A stretch of DNA of 64,000 nucleotides from Asanoa ferruginea (GTDB lineage: Bacteria > Actinomycetota > Actinomycetes > Mycobacteriales > Micromonosporaceae). The notes under the pieces are model-generated. The model saw only the letters and a program-made list of their open reading frames with translations, made no database searches and had not been told where the DNA came from. Positions within the stretch are counted from its first letter, which is position 1. Each line of letters begins with the position of its first letter. Both the position numbers and the translations under genes were made by a program. Shown one piece after another: positions 58,134 to 64,000 of the stretch. The DNA lies in contig NZ_QUMQ01000001.1 of NCBI RefSeq assembly GCF_003387075.1, positions 8,184,001 through 8,248,000 of the forward strand, given 5' to 3'.

Positions 58134-59132
58134 ATGACCTACCGGCTGACCCAGTACGCGCACGGCGGCGGCTGTGCCTGCAAGATCCCACCCGGCGAGT
58201 TGGAGAGCGTGGTCGCCGGCCTGGTCGGCACCACTCCCCCGGAGGGTCCGGGGGAACTGCTGGTCGGGCTCGACGACGGCGACGACGCGGCGGTGGTCCG
58301 GATCAACGGCGACACCGCCGTGGTCGCGACCGCCGACTTCTTCACCCCGGTGCTCGACGACCCCTACGACTGGGGCCGGGTGGCGGCGGCCAACGCGCTC
58401 TCCGATGTGTACGCGATGGGCGGCACCCCGGTCGTCGCCGTGAACCTGCTGGGCTGGCCGCGCGACGTACTCCCGATGGAACTTGCCGCCCGGGTTCTGC
58501 AAGGCGGCCTCGACGTGGCCCGCGAGGCCGGTTGCCACGTGGCCGGCGGGCACAGCGTCGACGATCCGGAGCCGAAGTACGGGATGGCGGTGACCGGCCT
58601 GGCCGACCCGGCCGCGCTGATGCGCAACGACGCCGGCGTGGCCGGGGTGCCGCTGACGCTGACCAAACCGCTCGGCGTCGGCGTGCTCAACAGCCGGCAC
58701 AAGCAGACCGGCGAGGTGTTCCCGGAAGCGGTGGCGGCGATGACCACGCTCAACCGCGACGCGGCGGCCGCGGCGCTCAAGGCCGGCGTGGTCTGCGCGA
58801 CCGACGTGACCGGCTTCGGCCTGCTCGGCCACCTGCACAAACTCGCCCGGGCCAGCCGGGTCACCGCGCGGATCTCGGCCGCGGCGGTGCCCTACCTGGA
58901 TGGCGCCCGGGACGCCCTGGCCGCCGGCTATGTCAGCGGCGGCACCCGGCGCAACCTCGACTGGGTCCGCCCGCACCTCGACCCCGGCATGGCCATGGAA
59001 GACGAGCTGCTCCTGCTGGCCGACGCACAGACCTCGGGCGGCCTGCTGATCGCGGGCGAGGTGCCGGGCTACCCGGTGATCGGCTCGCTGGTGCCGGGCC
59101 GGCCCGACGGGGTGACGCTGGAGGTCCGTTAG
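58134..59132 (+). CDS. selD: Selenide, water dikinase SelD
   Basis: 332 residues. Makes selenophosphate from selenide and ATP for Sec-tRNA synthesis. Catalytic N-terminal block LTQYAHGGGCACKIPPGEL with the essential Cys and Lys (Cys, not Sec, at the active position), DDAAVVRINGDTAVVATADF, ANALSDVYAMGGTPV, VAGGHSVDDPEPKYG and VTGFGLLGHLHKLAR. ATG at 58134 is preceded by GGATTGCGGC. Together with divergent selB it shows a selenocysteine or selenouridine system in the organism; selA and tRNA-Sec are not in the window. Confidence 0.96.
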   Translation: MTYRLTQYAHGGGCACKIPPGELESVVAGLVGTTPPEGPGELLVGLDDGDDAAVVRINGDTAVVATADFFTPVLDDPYDWGRVAAANALSDVYAMGGTPVVAVNLLGWPRDVLPMELAARVLQGGLDVAREAGCHVAGGHSVDDPEPKYGMAVTGLADPAALMRNDAGVAGVPLTLTKPLGVGVLNSRHKQTGEVFPEAVAAMTTLNRDAAAAALKAGVVCATDVTGFGLLGHLHKLARASRVTARISAAAVPYLDGARDALAAGYVSGGTRRNLDWVRPHLDPGMAMEDELLLLADAQTSGGLLIAGEVPGYPVIGSLVPGRPDGVTLEVR

Positions 59133-60064
59133 CCGATGCTCCGGTTGGCGCCGCTGAGCACGAACACCGGCACCTCGTCGGGTGCCGGTGTGTAGCGGCC
59201 GCTGAGCAGGGCGGCGAAGGCGGTCGCGCCGCCCGGTTCGACCGCCACCCGCAGCGTCTCCCAGAGCGCCTGTTGCGCGGCCACGATCTCGTCGTCTTCG
59301 ACCAGCAGCACGTCGTGGACCCCCGCGGCGATCACCGGGTAGGTGTTGACGCCGACCCGCAGCGGTGCCAGCGAGTCGATCGCGACGCTGCCGACCGGCG
59401 CGTCGACCGGCTCGCCGGCGTCGAGCGCGCGGCGCAGCGTCGGCGCGCCGGTGGGCTCGACACCGATCACCGGACCGTCGTGGCCGGCGACCAGCCCACC
59501 GAGCAGCCCGCCACCACCGACGGCGGCCAGCAGGGTGGTGCGGCCCGGCAGTTGGGCGGCCACCTCGACGGCGATCGTCCCGGTGCCGAGCATCGTCTCG
59601 ATCTCGTCGAACGCGTGCAGCCGCAGCGCGCCCGAGGTGGCCCGGAAGCGCTCGCTGGCCGCCAGCGCGTCGTTGTAGCTGTCGCCCTCCACGACGAGTT
59701 CCGCGCCGTACCCCCGGATCCTGGCGATCTTGGCGGGTGAAGAGACGGTCGGCACGAACACGTGCGCCGGCACGCCGAGTGCCCGGGCGGCGTAGGCGGC
59801 CGCCGCGCCGTGGTTGCCACCGGACGCGGCCACCACACCCGCCGGCGGGACGTCGCGCAGCAGCAGGTTGGCGAACGCGCCCCGGGCCTTGAACGAGCCG
59901 GAGTGCTGGAGGAACTCCAGCTTCACGGCCATCGGCCCGGGAGCCAGGCCAAAGTCGGCCCGGTCGAGGGTCAGCACGGGGGTTTCCCGGACGTGCGGGC
60001 GGATCAGGTCGGCAACCCGCGCGATCTCCGCGCGCGTCACCAGATCAAGGGCGGTGCTGGTCAC
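59129..60064 (-). CDS. PLP-dependent threonine/serine dehydratase-like protein
   Basis: 311 residues, the length of catabolic or serine-racemase-like members with no ACT regulatory domain. PLP Lys in HSGSFKARGAFANL, substrate loop SGGNHGAAAAY, phosphate-binding loop VGGGGLLGGL, and GVEPTGAPTL. It probably deaminates threonine or serine to the 2-oxo acid; racemase or other beta-elimination activity cannot be excluded. GTG start at 60064. Its stop overlaps the selD stop on the opposite strand; a dehydratase beside selenium genes is likely chance. Confidence 0.9.
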   Translation of the reverse strand: MTSTALDLVTRAEIARVADLIRPHVRETPVLTLDRADFGLAPGPMAVKLEFLQHSGSFKARGAFANLLLRDVPPAGVVAASGGNHGAAAAYAARALGVPAHVFVPTVSSPAKIARIRGYGAELVVEGDSYNDALAASERFRATSGALRLHAFDEIETMLGTGTIAVEVAAQLPGRTTLLAAVGGGGLLGGLVAGHDGPVIGVEPTGAPTLRRALDAGEPVDAPVGSVAIDSLAPLRVGVNTYPVIAAGVHDVLLVEDDEIVAAQQALWETLRVAVEPGGATAFAALLSGRYTPAPDEVPVFVLSGANRSIG

Positions 60065-60096
60065 GAAGCCGACCTTAGACCCGCTACCTTGGGTAC

Positions 60097-61251
60097 GTGC
60101 AGCCGCACTCGGATGCTTACCTGCTCCTGGCCTGCCTGTCCTACGCCGAGGAAGACGACGAGGCGCCCCGGCGGGCGGCGGCGGCCGCGCGGGTGCTGGC
60201 CGACCACCCGGAGCTGACCCGCACCGATCCGCACGTCGCGGCCGCCGCGTCCGATGTAGACGCTCTCGCGGCGCTCCTCGATGCCGACCCGGGCGCCGCC
60301 AACCGTCCCGGGGGCCCGCACGACTGGCCGCCGCTGCTCTACCTCTGCTACGCGCGGCACGACCCGGCCCTCGACGAGGCCGCGGTCCTGGGCTCGGCCC
60401 GGCTGCTGCTGTCGGCGGGCGCCGACCCCAACGCGAGCTTCCGGTGGCGCGGCCTCGACCCGCCGTTCACGGCGCTGACCGGCGCGCTCGGCGGCGGCGA
60501 ACGCGGCCAGCCGCCGCACCCGCACGCGATCGCGCTCGCCCGGGTCCTGCTCGACGCCGGCGCCCACCCCGACGACGGGCAGGCGCTCTACAACCGGATG
60601 TTCACGAGCGACGACAGCCACCTCGACCTGCTCTTCCGCTACGGGCTGGGCAGCGCGACCGCCCTCCTGCGCGACCAGCTCCGCTGGGCGGTGACGCACG
60701 GGATGACCGACCGGGTCCGGCTGCTCGCGGCGCACGGCGTCGACGTGACGTCGCCGTTCGACGCCGGGCCGACCCCGGCCGCGTTGGCGTTGACCTCCGG
60801 CTACCCGGAGATCGTGGCGGCGCTCGGCGTGCCGGCACCCGACCTGGCGCCGGCCGACGCGTTCGTCGCGGCCGCGCTGGCGGCCGACCACGCGACATGC
60901 TCGCTCGCTGACCCATCGGTGGTCGCCGACCTGCGCGCGGCGCGCCCCGGGTTGGCGGTGTGGGCGGCCGCGCACGGCCGGCCCGGCGCGGTGGCGCTGC
61001 TGCTCGACGCCGGGTGGGCGGTCGACGCGCTCGGCCGCACCGACGTGCCGCAGGACGACCCGTGGCAGACCGCGCTGCACGCGGCGGCGGAGGCGGGCGA
61101 CGAGTCGCTGGCCCGCGAGCTGCTGGCCCGCGGCGCCGACCCCGGCGTGCGCGACGCCCGGTTCGGTGCGACGCCGGGCGACTGGGCCCGCTACTTCGAC
61201 CGGCCCGCGCTGGCCGCTCTGCTGACCCCATCGGAGCCATCCGGGTCTTGA
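60097..61251 (+). CDS. Ankyrin-repeat protein
   Basis: 384 residues, soluble, no signal peptide. Ankyrin-type units are visible: ARLLLSAGADPNASFRWRG, ARVLLDAGAHPDDGQALYNR, RVRLLAAHGVDVTSPFDAGP, AVALLLDAGWAVDALGRTDV and LHAAAEAGDESLARELLARG, ADPGVRDARFGATPGDWARY. The middle repeats are degenerate. Probably a protein-interaction scaffold; partner unknown. Start GTG at 60097. Followed by the methyltransferase gene after 20 bp, although that gene seems to have its own promoter. Confidence 0.9.
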   Translation: MQPHSDAYLLLACLSYAEEDDEAPRRAAAAARVLADHPELTRTDPHVAAAASDVDALAALLDADPGAANRPGGPHDWPPLLYLCYARHDPALDEAAVLGSARLLLSAGADPNASFRWRGLDPPFTALTGALGGGERGQPPHPHAIALARVLLDAGAHPDDGQALYNRMFTSDDSHLDLLFRYGLGSATALLRDQLRWAVTHGMTDRVRLLAAHGVDVTSPFDAGPTPAALALTSGYPEIVAALGVPAPDLAPADAFVAAALAADHATCSLADPSVVADLRAARPGLAVWAAAHGRPGAVALLLDAGWAVDALGRTDVPQDDPWQTALHAAAEAGDESLARELLARGADPGVRDARFGATPGDWARYFDRPALAALLTPSEPSGS

Positions 61252-61276
61252 TATAAATTCCGCTTTGTGCTATGAT
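61248..61276 (+). promoter_or_regulatory. Sigma-70-type promoter overlapping the methyltransferase start
   Basis: TTGATA (61248-61253), a 17-bp AT-rich spacer and TATGAT (61271-61276), each box one mismatch from consensus. The -10 box contains the ATG at 61272 and touches the one at 61275, so transcripts would begin about 61283 and the real start codon must be downstream, for example TTG 61284, GTG 61287 or GTG 61305 (leaderless). Confidence 0.6.
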
Positions 61277-62141
61277 GTCCGAGTTGGTGGCTAGCCTTCG
61301 GCTCGTGCAGACCTCCGAGACCGCCTTCCTGGCCACCGCCGCCCGCGCCGCCCATCGCATCGTCGACGGCGCGCCCCGCATCCTCGACGACCACCTCGCC
61401 GCCCCGCTGCTCGGCTCGCGGGCCGAGGAACTGCTGGCCTACCACCGCCAGCACGGCGACCACCCGATCCTGGCCGGCGCCCGGGCGCAGACCGTGGTGC
61501 GCTCGGCGTTCGCGGAGACGGCCCTGGCCGCTTTCGTCCACCGTGGACCGTCGCAGTACCTGCTGCTCGGTGCCGGCCTGGACAGCTCCGCCTACCGGCT
61601 CGACCTGACCGGGGTGCCGGTCTTCGAGGTCGACCAGCCGGCGACGCAGGCGGCAAAGCGGGCGGCCCTGGCGGCTGCTGGCATCTCCGCGGCTGACGTC
61701 ACGTTCGTCCCGGCCGGCGGGCCGTTGCCGGCGGCCCTCGTGGGAGCCGGCTTCGACGTGGCTCGGCCGACGTTCGTCACCTGGCTGGGCGTGGTGATGT
61801 ACCTGTCGCCGGCCGAAGTCGAGCAGACCGTGGCGGAGCTGGCGTCCACCCTCGCGCCGGGCTCCGAACTGGTCTTCGACCACATGCTCCCGGCCGACCT
61901 CCGCGACGCCGAGGGCAACAACTACGCCGCGCAGGTGAGCGCGGTCGCCGCGGCCGGCGGCGAACCGTGGCGCTCGACCTGGTCCCCTGCTTCGGCGGCA
62001 GCCATGCTGACGCGGCACGGCTGGCAGGTGCTCGCCCAGCCGGACACCCGCACTGCGGTCCCGGCCGCGATGTGGACCCGCTCTGACGCGTTGCGCCCGC
62101 TGGGGCTCGCGTCCCTCACCCACGCCCGCCTCGAGAACTGA
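61272..62141 (+). CDS. SAM-dependent methyltransferase of the leucine carboxyl methyltransferase (PPM/LCM) family
   Basis: Up to 289 residues from ATG 61272. Conserved blocks: SETAFLATAARAAHRIVDG, PRILDDHLAAPLLG, the SAM-site YLLLGAGLDSSAYRL, FEVDQPATQAAKR, RPTFVTWLGVVMYLSPAEVE and GSELVFDHMLP. This family in actinomycetes methylates small-molecule or carboxyl acceptors, often unknown. The overlapping promoter suggests that translation starts up to 11 codons later; the family core begins at TSETAFL, so nothing essential would be lost. Confidence 0.92.
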   Translation: MMSELVASLRLVQTSETAFLATAARAAHRIVDGAPRILDDHLAAPLLGSRAEELLAYHRQHGDHPILAGARAQTVVRSAFAETALAAFVHRGPSQYLLLGAGLDSSAYRLDLTGVPVFEVDQPATQAAKRAALAAAGISAADVTFVPAGGPLPAALVGAGFDVARPTFVTWLGVVMYLSPAEVEQTVAELASTLAPGSELVFDHMLPADLRDAEGNNYAAQVSAVAAAGGEPWRSTWSPASAAAMLTRHGWQVLAQPDTRTAVPAAMWTRSDALRPLGLASLTHARLEN

Positions 62142-62201
62142 CTCCGGCGCGGGCTCGACTGTGAGCGCTCGGGCTCCGGAAGGGGTAGGTCTCTCGGCGC
62201 C

Positions 62202-62239
62202 TACATGTTTTGGCATGTAGCTACATGCCAAAACATGTA
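62202..62239. repeat. 38-bp perfect AT-rich palindrome
   Basis: Left half TACATGTTTTGGCATGTAG and right half CTACATGCCAAAACATGTA are exact reverse complements with no loop. Each half contains its own dyad TACATG-N6-CATGTA, giving two adjacent 18-bp sites. It lies 60 bp after the methyltransferase and 185 bp past the HxlR stop, in DNA otherwise very GC-rich. Not a classical terminator: no T-run follows on either strand. Confidence 0.9.
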
Positions 62240-62261
62240 CGGCCGGAACACCACACCCTGG

Positions 62262-62280
62262 CCGGGCGCGACACGCCCGG
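62262..62280 (+). terminator. GC hairpin downstream of the methyltransferase
   Basis: Arms CCGGGCG and CGCCCGG with loop CGACA, about 120 bp past the stop codon, between convergent genes. Confidence 0.45.
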
Positions 62281-62303
62281 AAGCCAGCCGCCGGGCCGGC
62301 GTG

Positions 62304-62430
62304 CGGCGCTAGGCCAAGGTGTGTCGGGCGCTAAGGCGTGGGCCGGCGTCGGGCGCTGGGCCAGAGGCGGCGGCGGGCGCTAGGCCGGCGGCGGCGCCGG
62401 GACCGACGCCGGCGTCGGAGGAGCTAGGCC
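62304..62430. repeat. Degenerate ~24-bp repeats around GCGCTAGGCC
   Basis: Variants of GCGCTAGGCC occur at about 62307, 62329, 62353 and 62378, with a weaker copy (GAGCTAGGCC) at the HxlR stop codon, spaced 22-25 bp. May be a decayed tandem repeat, possibly a former C-terminal extension of the HxlR protein. Confidence 0.4.
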
Positions 62431-62783
62431 ACCCGCTCGTCGCGCTGGCGGAGGACCTCGGGGAGGTGGGCGGCGCTCCAGGCGCAGATGGCGGCCAGCG
62501 GTTCGAGGAGGGTGCGGCCGAGTGGGGTCAGGGCGTACTCGACGCGGGGTGGGATTTCCGGGTAGGCGGTCCGGGTGATGAGGCCGTCGCGTTCCATTGA
62601 GCGCAGCGACTCGGTCAGCACCTTGGCGGTGATGCCGCGCAGCGGGATCGCGAGTTCGCCGAAGCGGCGGGGGCCGTCGCGGAGGCACACAATGATCTTC
62701 ATCGTCCACTTGTCACCGATGCGGATCAGCGGGCGGTCGGTGCCGCAGCCGGCGAACAGGTCCGGGTCGAGTGCGATGGTCAC
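62424..62783 (-). CDS. HxlR-family transcriptional regulator
   Basis: 119 residues, one winged helix-turn-helix. Family pattern: a Cys near the N-terminus (LFAGCGTDRPLIRIGDKWTM), FGELAIPLRGITAKVLTESL, RSMERDGLITRTAYPEIPPR and VEYALTPLGRTLLEPL. The N-terminal Cys is the redox- or electrophile-sensing residue in some members. GTG start at 62783, preceded only by GGTGG. Divergent from an NAD(P)-binding oxidoreductase gene with 60 bp between, the common target of such regulators. Confidence 0.93.
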   Translation of the reverse strand: MTIALDPDLFAGCGTDRPLIRIGDKWTMKIIVCLRDGPRRFGELAIPLRGITAKVLTESLRSMERDGLITRTAYPEIPPRVEYALTPLGRTLLEPLAAICAWSAAHLPEVLRQRDERVA

Positions 62784-62843
62784 CCACCAACCGTAGTCAG
62801 TTTCGTTGCGGTAACCGATACATCGGGGGCTACCGTCCGCCGC
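62784..62843. promoter_or_regulatory. Divergent promoter region of the HxlR/oxidoreductase pair
   Basis: 60 bp between the two start codons. Contains the relatively AT-rich CAGTTTCGTTGCGGTAAC followed by CGATAC, the best place for the shared HxlR operator. No clean palindrome was found, so the site is not defined. Confidence 0.4.
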
Positions 62844-63524
62844 ATGAGCAGCATCATCGTTTTCGGTGCCGGCGGACGGGCCGGCCGGCGGGTGGTCACC
62901 GAGGCACTGCGCCGGGGCCATCGGGTCACGGCGGTCGTCCGCGACCCCGCCAAGCACGGCGACCTGGGCGGGACCGTGGTGTCCGGCGACGTGACCGACA
63001 CCGCGACCATCGCGGCCCTCGCCGCCGGGCACGACGCGGCGGTCAACGCGGCGGCGCGCCTCGACGTGCCGGCCGCCGAGTTCTTCCCGGCAGCGGCCCG
63101 CGCCCTCTCCGACGGCCTGGCCAAGGCCGACGTGCCCCGCCTGGTGGCGATCGGCATCGGCACGACGCTGGAGGTGACACCGGGGGTGGCCGTTCACGAC
63201 GCGGCCGATTTCCCGGCGGAGTACCGCGCGTTCTCGCTGGGCCACGCCGCCCAGATCGACGTCCTGCGGGCGGGCGGCCTCGACTGGGTGCTGCTGGTGC
63301 CGCCGCCCACGCTGCTCGACGACACGACCGGCGGCACGGGCAGCTACCGGACGGGCGCGGAAACGGTCCTGCCGGCCGGCGCGGCGCTCTTCCCGTATGC
63401 GGATCTGGCCGTCGCCGTGGTCGACGAGATCGACCGCCCGCGCCACCACCGCGCGATCATCGCCGTCGGCCCGCTAGCCGAACCCGGCAACGCTGAAGGC
63501 GGCGAAGCCGACCACGGCCAGTAG
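62844..63524 (+). CDS. NAD(P)H-binding Rossmann-fold oxidoreductase
   Basis: 226 residues, atypical-SDR type. Dinucleotide loop IIVFGAGGRAGRRVVTEALR, RDPAKHGDLGG, VVSGDVTD, VNAAARL and LVAIGIGTTLEV, with no YxxxK site, as in the NmrA/YwnB-like group. Likely a reductase or a redox-sensing NAD(P) binder. ATG at 62844. Its 3' end overlaps the last gene by 51 bp in convergent orientation. Confidence 0.9.
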   Translation: MSSIIVFGAGGRAGRRVVTEALRRGHRVTAVVRDPAKHGDLGGTVVSGDVTDTATIAALAAGHDAAVNAAARLDVPAAEFFPAAARALSDGLAKADVPRLVAIGIGTTLEVTPGVAVHDAADFPAEYRAFSLGHAAQIDVLRAGGLDWVLLVPPPTLLDDTTGGTGSYRTGAETVLPAGAALFPYADLAVAVVDEIDRPRHHRAIIAVGPLAEPGNAEGGEADHGQ

Positions 63525-64000
63525 CAACGCGACGCCCAGGACGATCGCGCGTTGCCTGGTCGATCGGACGGTCAGGAGGATGACCAGCAGGCCGAGCGCG
63601 GCGCGCAGGACGACGAGCCAGAGCGGGTTGTCGTAGTTCGGGTCGCCGATCCGGCGGGCCTGCACCGCGGCCTCGGCGAACAGCACCGCGCTGGGTAGCG
63701 CCACACCCACCCGCTGTCGCCAGCCCGACATCCGGGCCCAGACGCCGGCGGCGCCGAAGAGCGCCCCGGCGATGATCCCGAAGAACATCCACAGCAGCGA
63801 CGACGGTGCCCACAGGACCGCGACGGCGTCGTGCTGGATGAGGGCGGCGGCGAGGTAGTAGCTGGGCACCGCGACCACCAGCAGCACCGCGGCTCCCAGG
63901 GCGGCGCGGGCCTGGCCCGAGCGCACCCGGTAGCCGAACGCGAACGCGGCCACCGCCCAGACCGCGCTGGAGTTGCCCAGGTCCGCGAACGGGTAGGGCA
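63474..64000 (-). CDS. Integral membrane protein, N-terminus beyond the right edge (DUF6518-like)
   Basis: The stop is at 63474 and the frame is open to the edge: translation of the last bases gives PYPFADLGNSSAVWAVAAFA, continuous with the downstream protein, so the internal GTG at 63953 is not the true start. About five or six helices are visible (LGAAVLLVVAVPSYYLAAAL, LLWMFFGIIAGALFGAAGVW, WLVVLRAALGLLVILL, RAIVLGVALLLAVVGFAAF). The L-x-N-S-S-x-x-W-A-V segment fits the DUF6518 family as I remember it. Function unknown. Confidence 0.75.
   Translation of the reverse strand, partial: PYPFADLGNSSAVWAVAAFAFGYRVRSGQARAALGAAVLLVVAVPSYYLAAALIQHDAVAVLWAPSSLLWMFFGIIAGALFGAAGVWARMSGWRQRVGVALPSAVLFAEAAVQARRIGDPNYDNPLWLVVLRAALGLLVILLTVRSTRQRAIVLGVALLLAVVGFAAFSVAGFG

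Noticed and set aside
56300-60100. tRNA-Sec (selC) near selB/selD
   Set aside because: The spacers here are too short and no long-variable-arm tRNA pattern or anticodon-loop match was seen.
62202-62239. The 38-bp palindrome as an intrinsic terminator
   Set aside because: The stem is AT-rich and no T-run follows on either strand; a GC hairpin nearby at 62262-62280 is a better terminator.

Overview
The window is GC-rich (about 70 percent or more) chromosomal DNA with strong G/C third-position bias, GTG starts, translationally coupled stop/start overlaps and almost no AT-rich spacers. The gene set (polyphosphate glucokinase, GlgX-TreY-TreZ, ECF42 sigma factor with a DGPF partner, low-complexity Ala/Gly/Pro tails, a Ser/Thr kinase with a Pro/Thr tail) points to an actinomycete, most likely a member of Micromonosporaceae; the family assignment is inference. 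No rRNA, tRNA, insertion sequence, prophage or CRISPR array was seen.

Layout. 1-6.6 kb: high-affinity potassium ATPase operon kdpFABC-kdpD on the minus strand, with a 27-codon leader ORF before kdpF. 6.6-8.2 kb: ECF42-type sigma factor and DGPF protein. 8.3-9.7 kb: a compositionally odd stretch with one doubtful ORF. 9.7-15.9 kb: glgX-treY-treZ, making trehalose from glycogen. 16-17.3 kb: citrate synthase. 17.4-21.1 kb: a small membrane protein, a methyltransferase and a membrane phosphoesterase/sulfatase in one operon. 21.4-25.4 kb: VOC protein, AraC regulator, a glycine-rich membrane protein and a two-component system. 25.4-29.2 kb: TetR regulator divergent from a Baeyer-Villiger monooxygenase, SDR and alpha/beta-hydrolase cassette. 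29.2-34.3 kb: LtrA, pentapeptide, secreted and muralytic-like proteins.

34.3-44.2 kb is the most unusual part. Three long minus-strand genes (a DivIVA-like coiled-coil protein, a polyphosphate glucokinase and a polytopic membrane protein) each have a normal folded N-terminal domain followed by roughly 600-800 residues of low-complexity tail. The glucokinase tail is strongly basic and built partly from seven exact 87-bp repeats; the membrane-protein tail contains eighteen 24-bp repeats. A STAS-domain protein lies between the DivIVA-like and glucokinase genes, and a CPBP protease is next to the membrane protein.

44.3-49.2 kb holds a secreted protein, an M6 metalloprotease, a Ser/Thr kinase, a stand-alone recombinase-type zinc ribbon and a small membrane protein. 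49.3-56.3 kb is a glycolate-use block: glcD-glcE-glcF-aceB in one tightly coupled operon, divergent from an Nramp-like transporter. 56.3-59.1 kb carries selB and selD divergently. 59.1-64 kb carries a PLP-dependent dehydratase, an ankyrin protein, an LCM-type methyltransferase with a promoter overlapping its first ATG, a 38-bp perfect palindrome, an HxlR/NAD(P)-binding divergent pair and a truncated membrane protein at the right edge.
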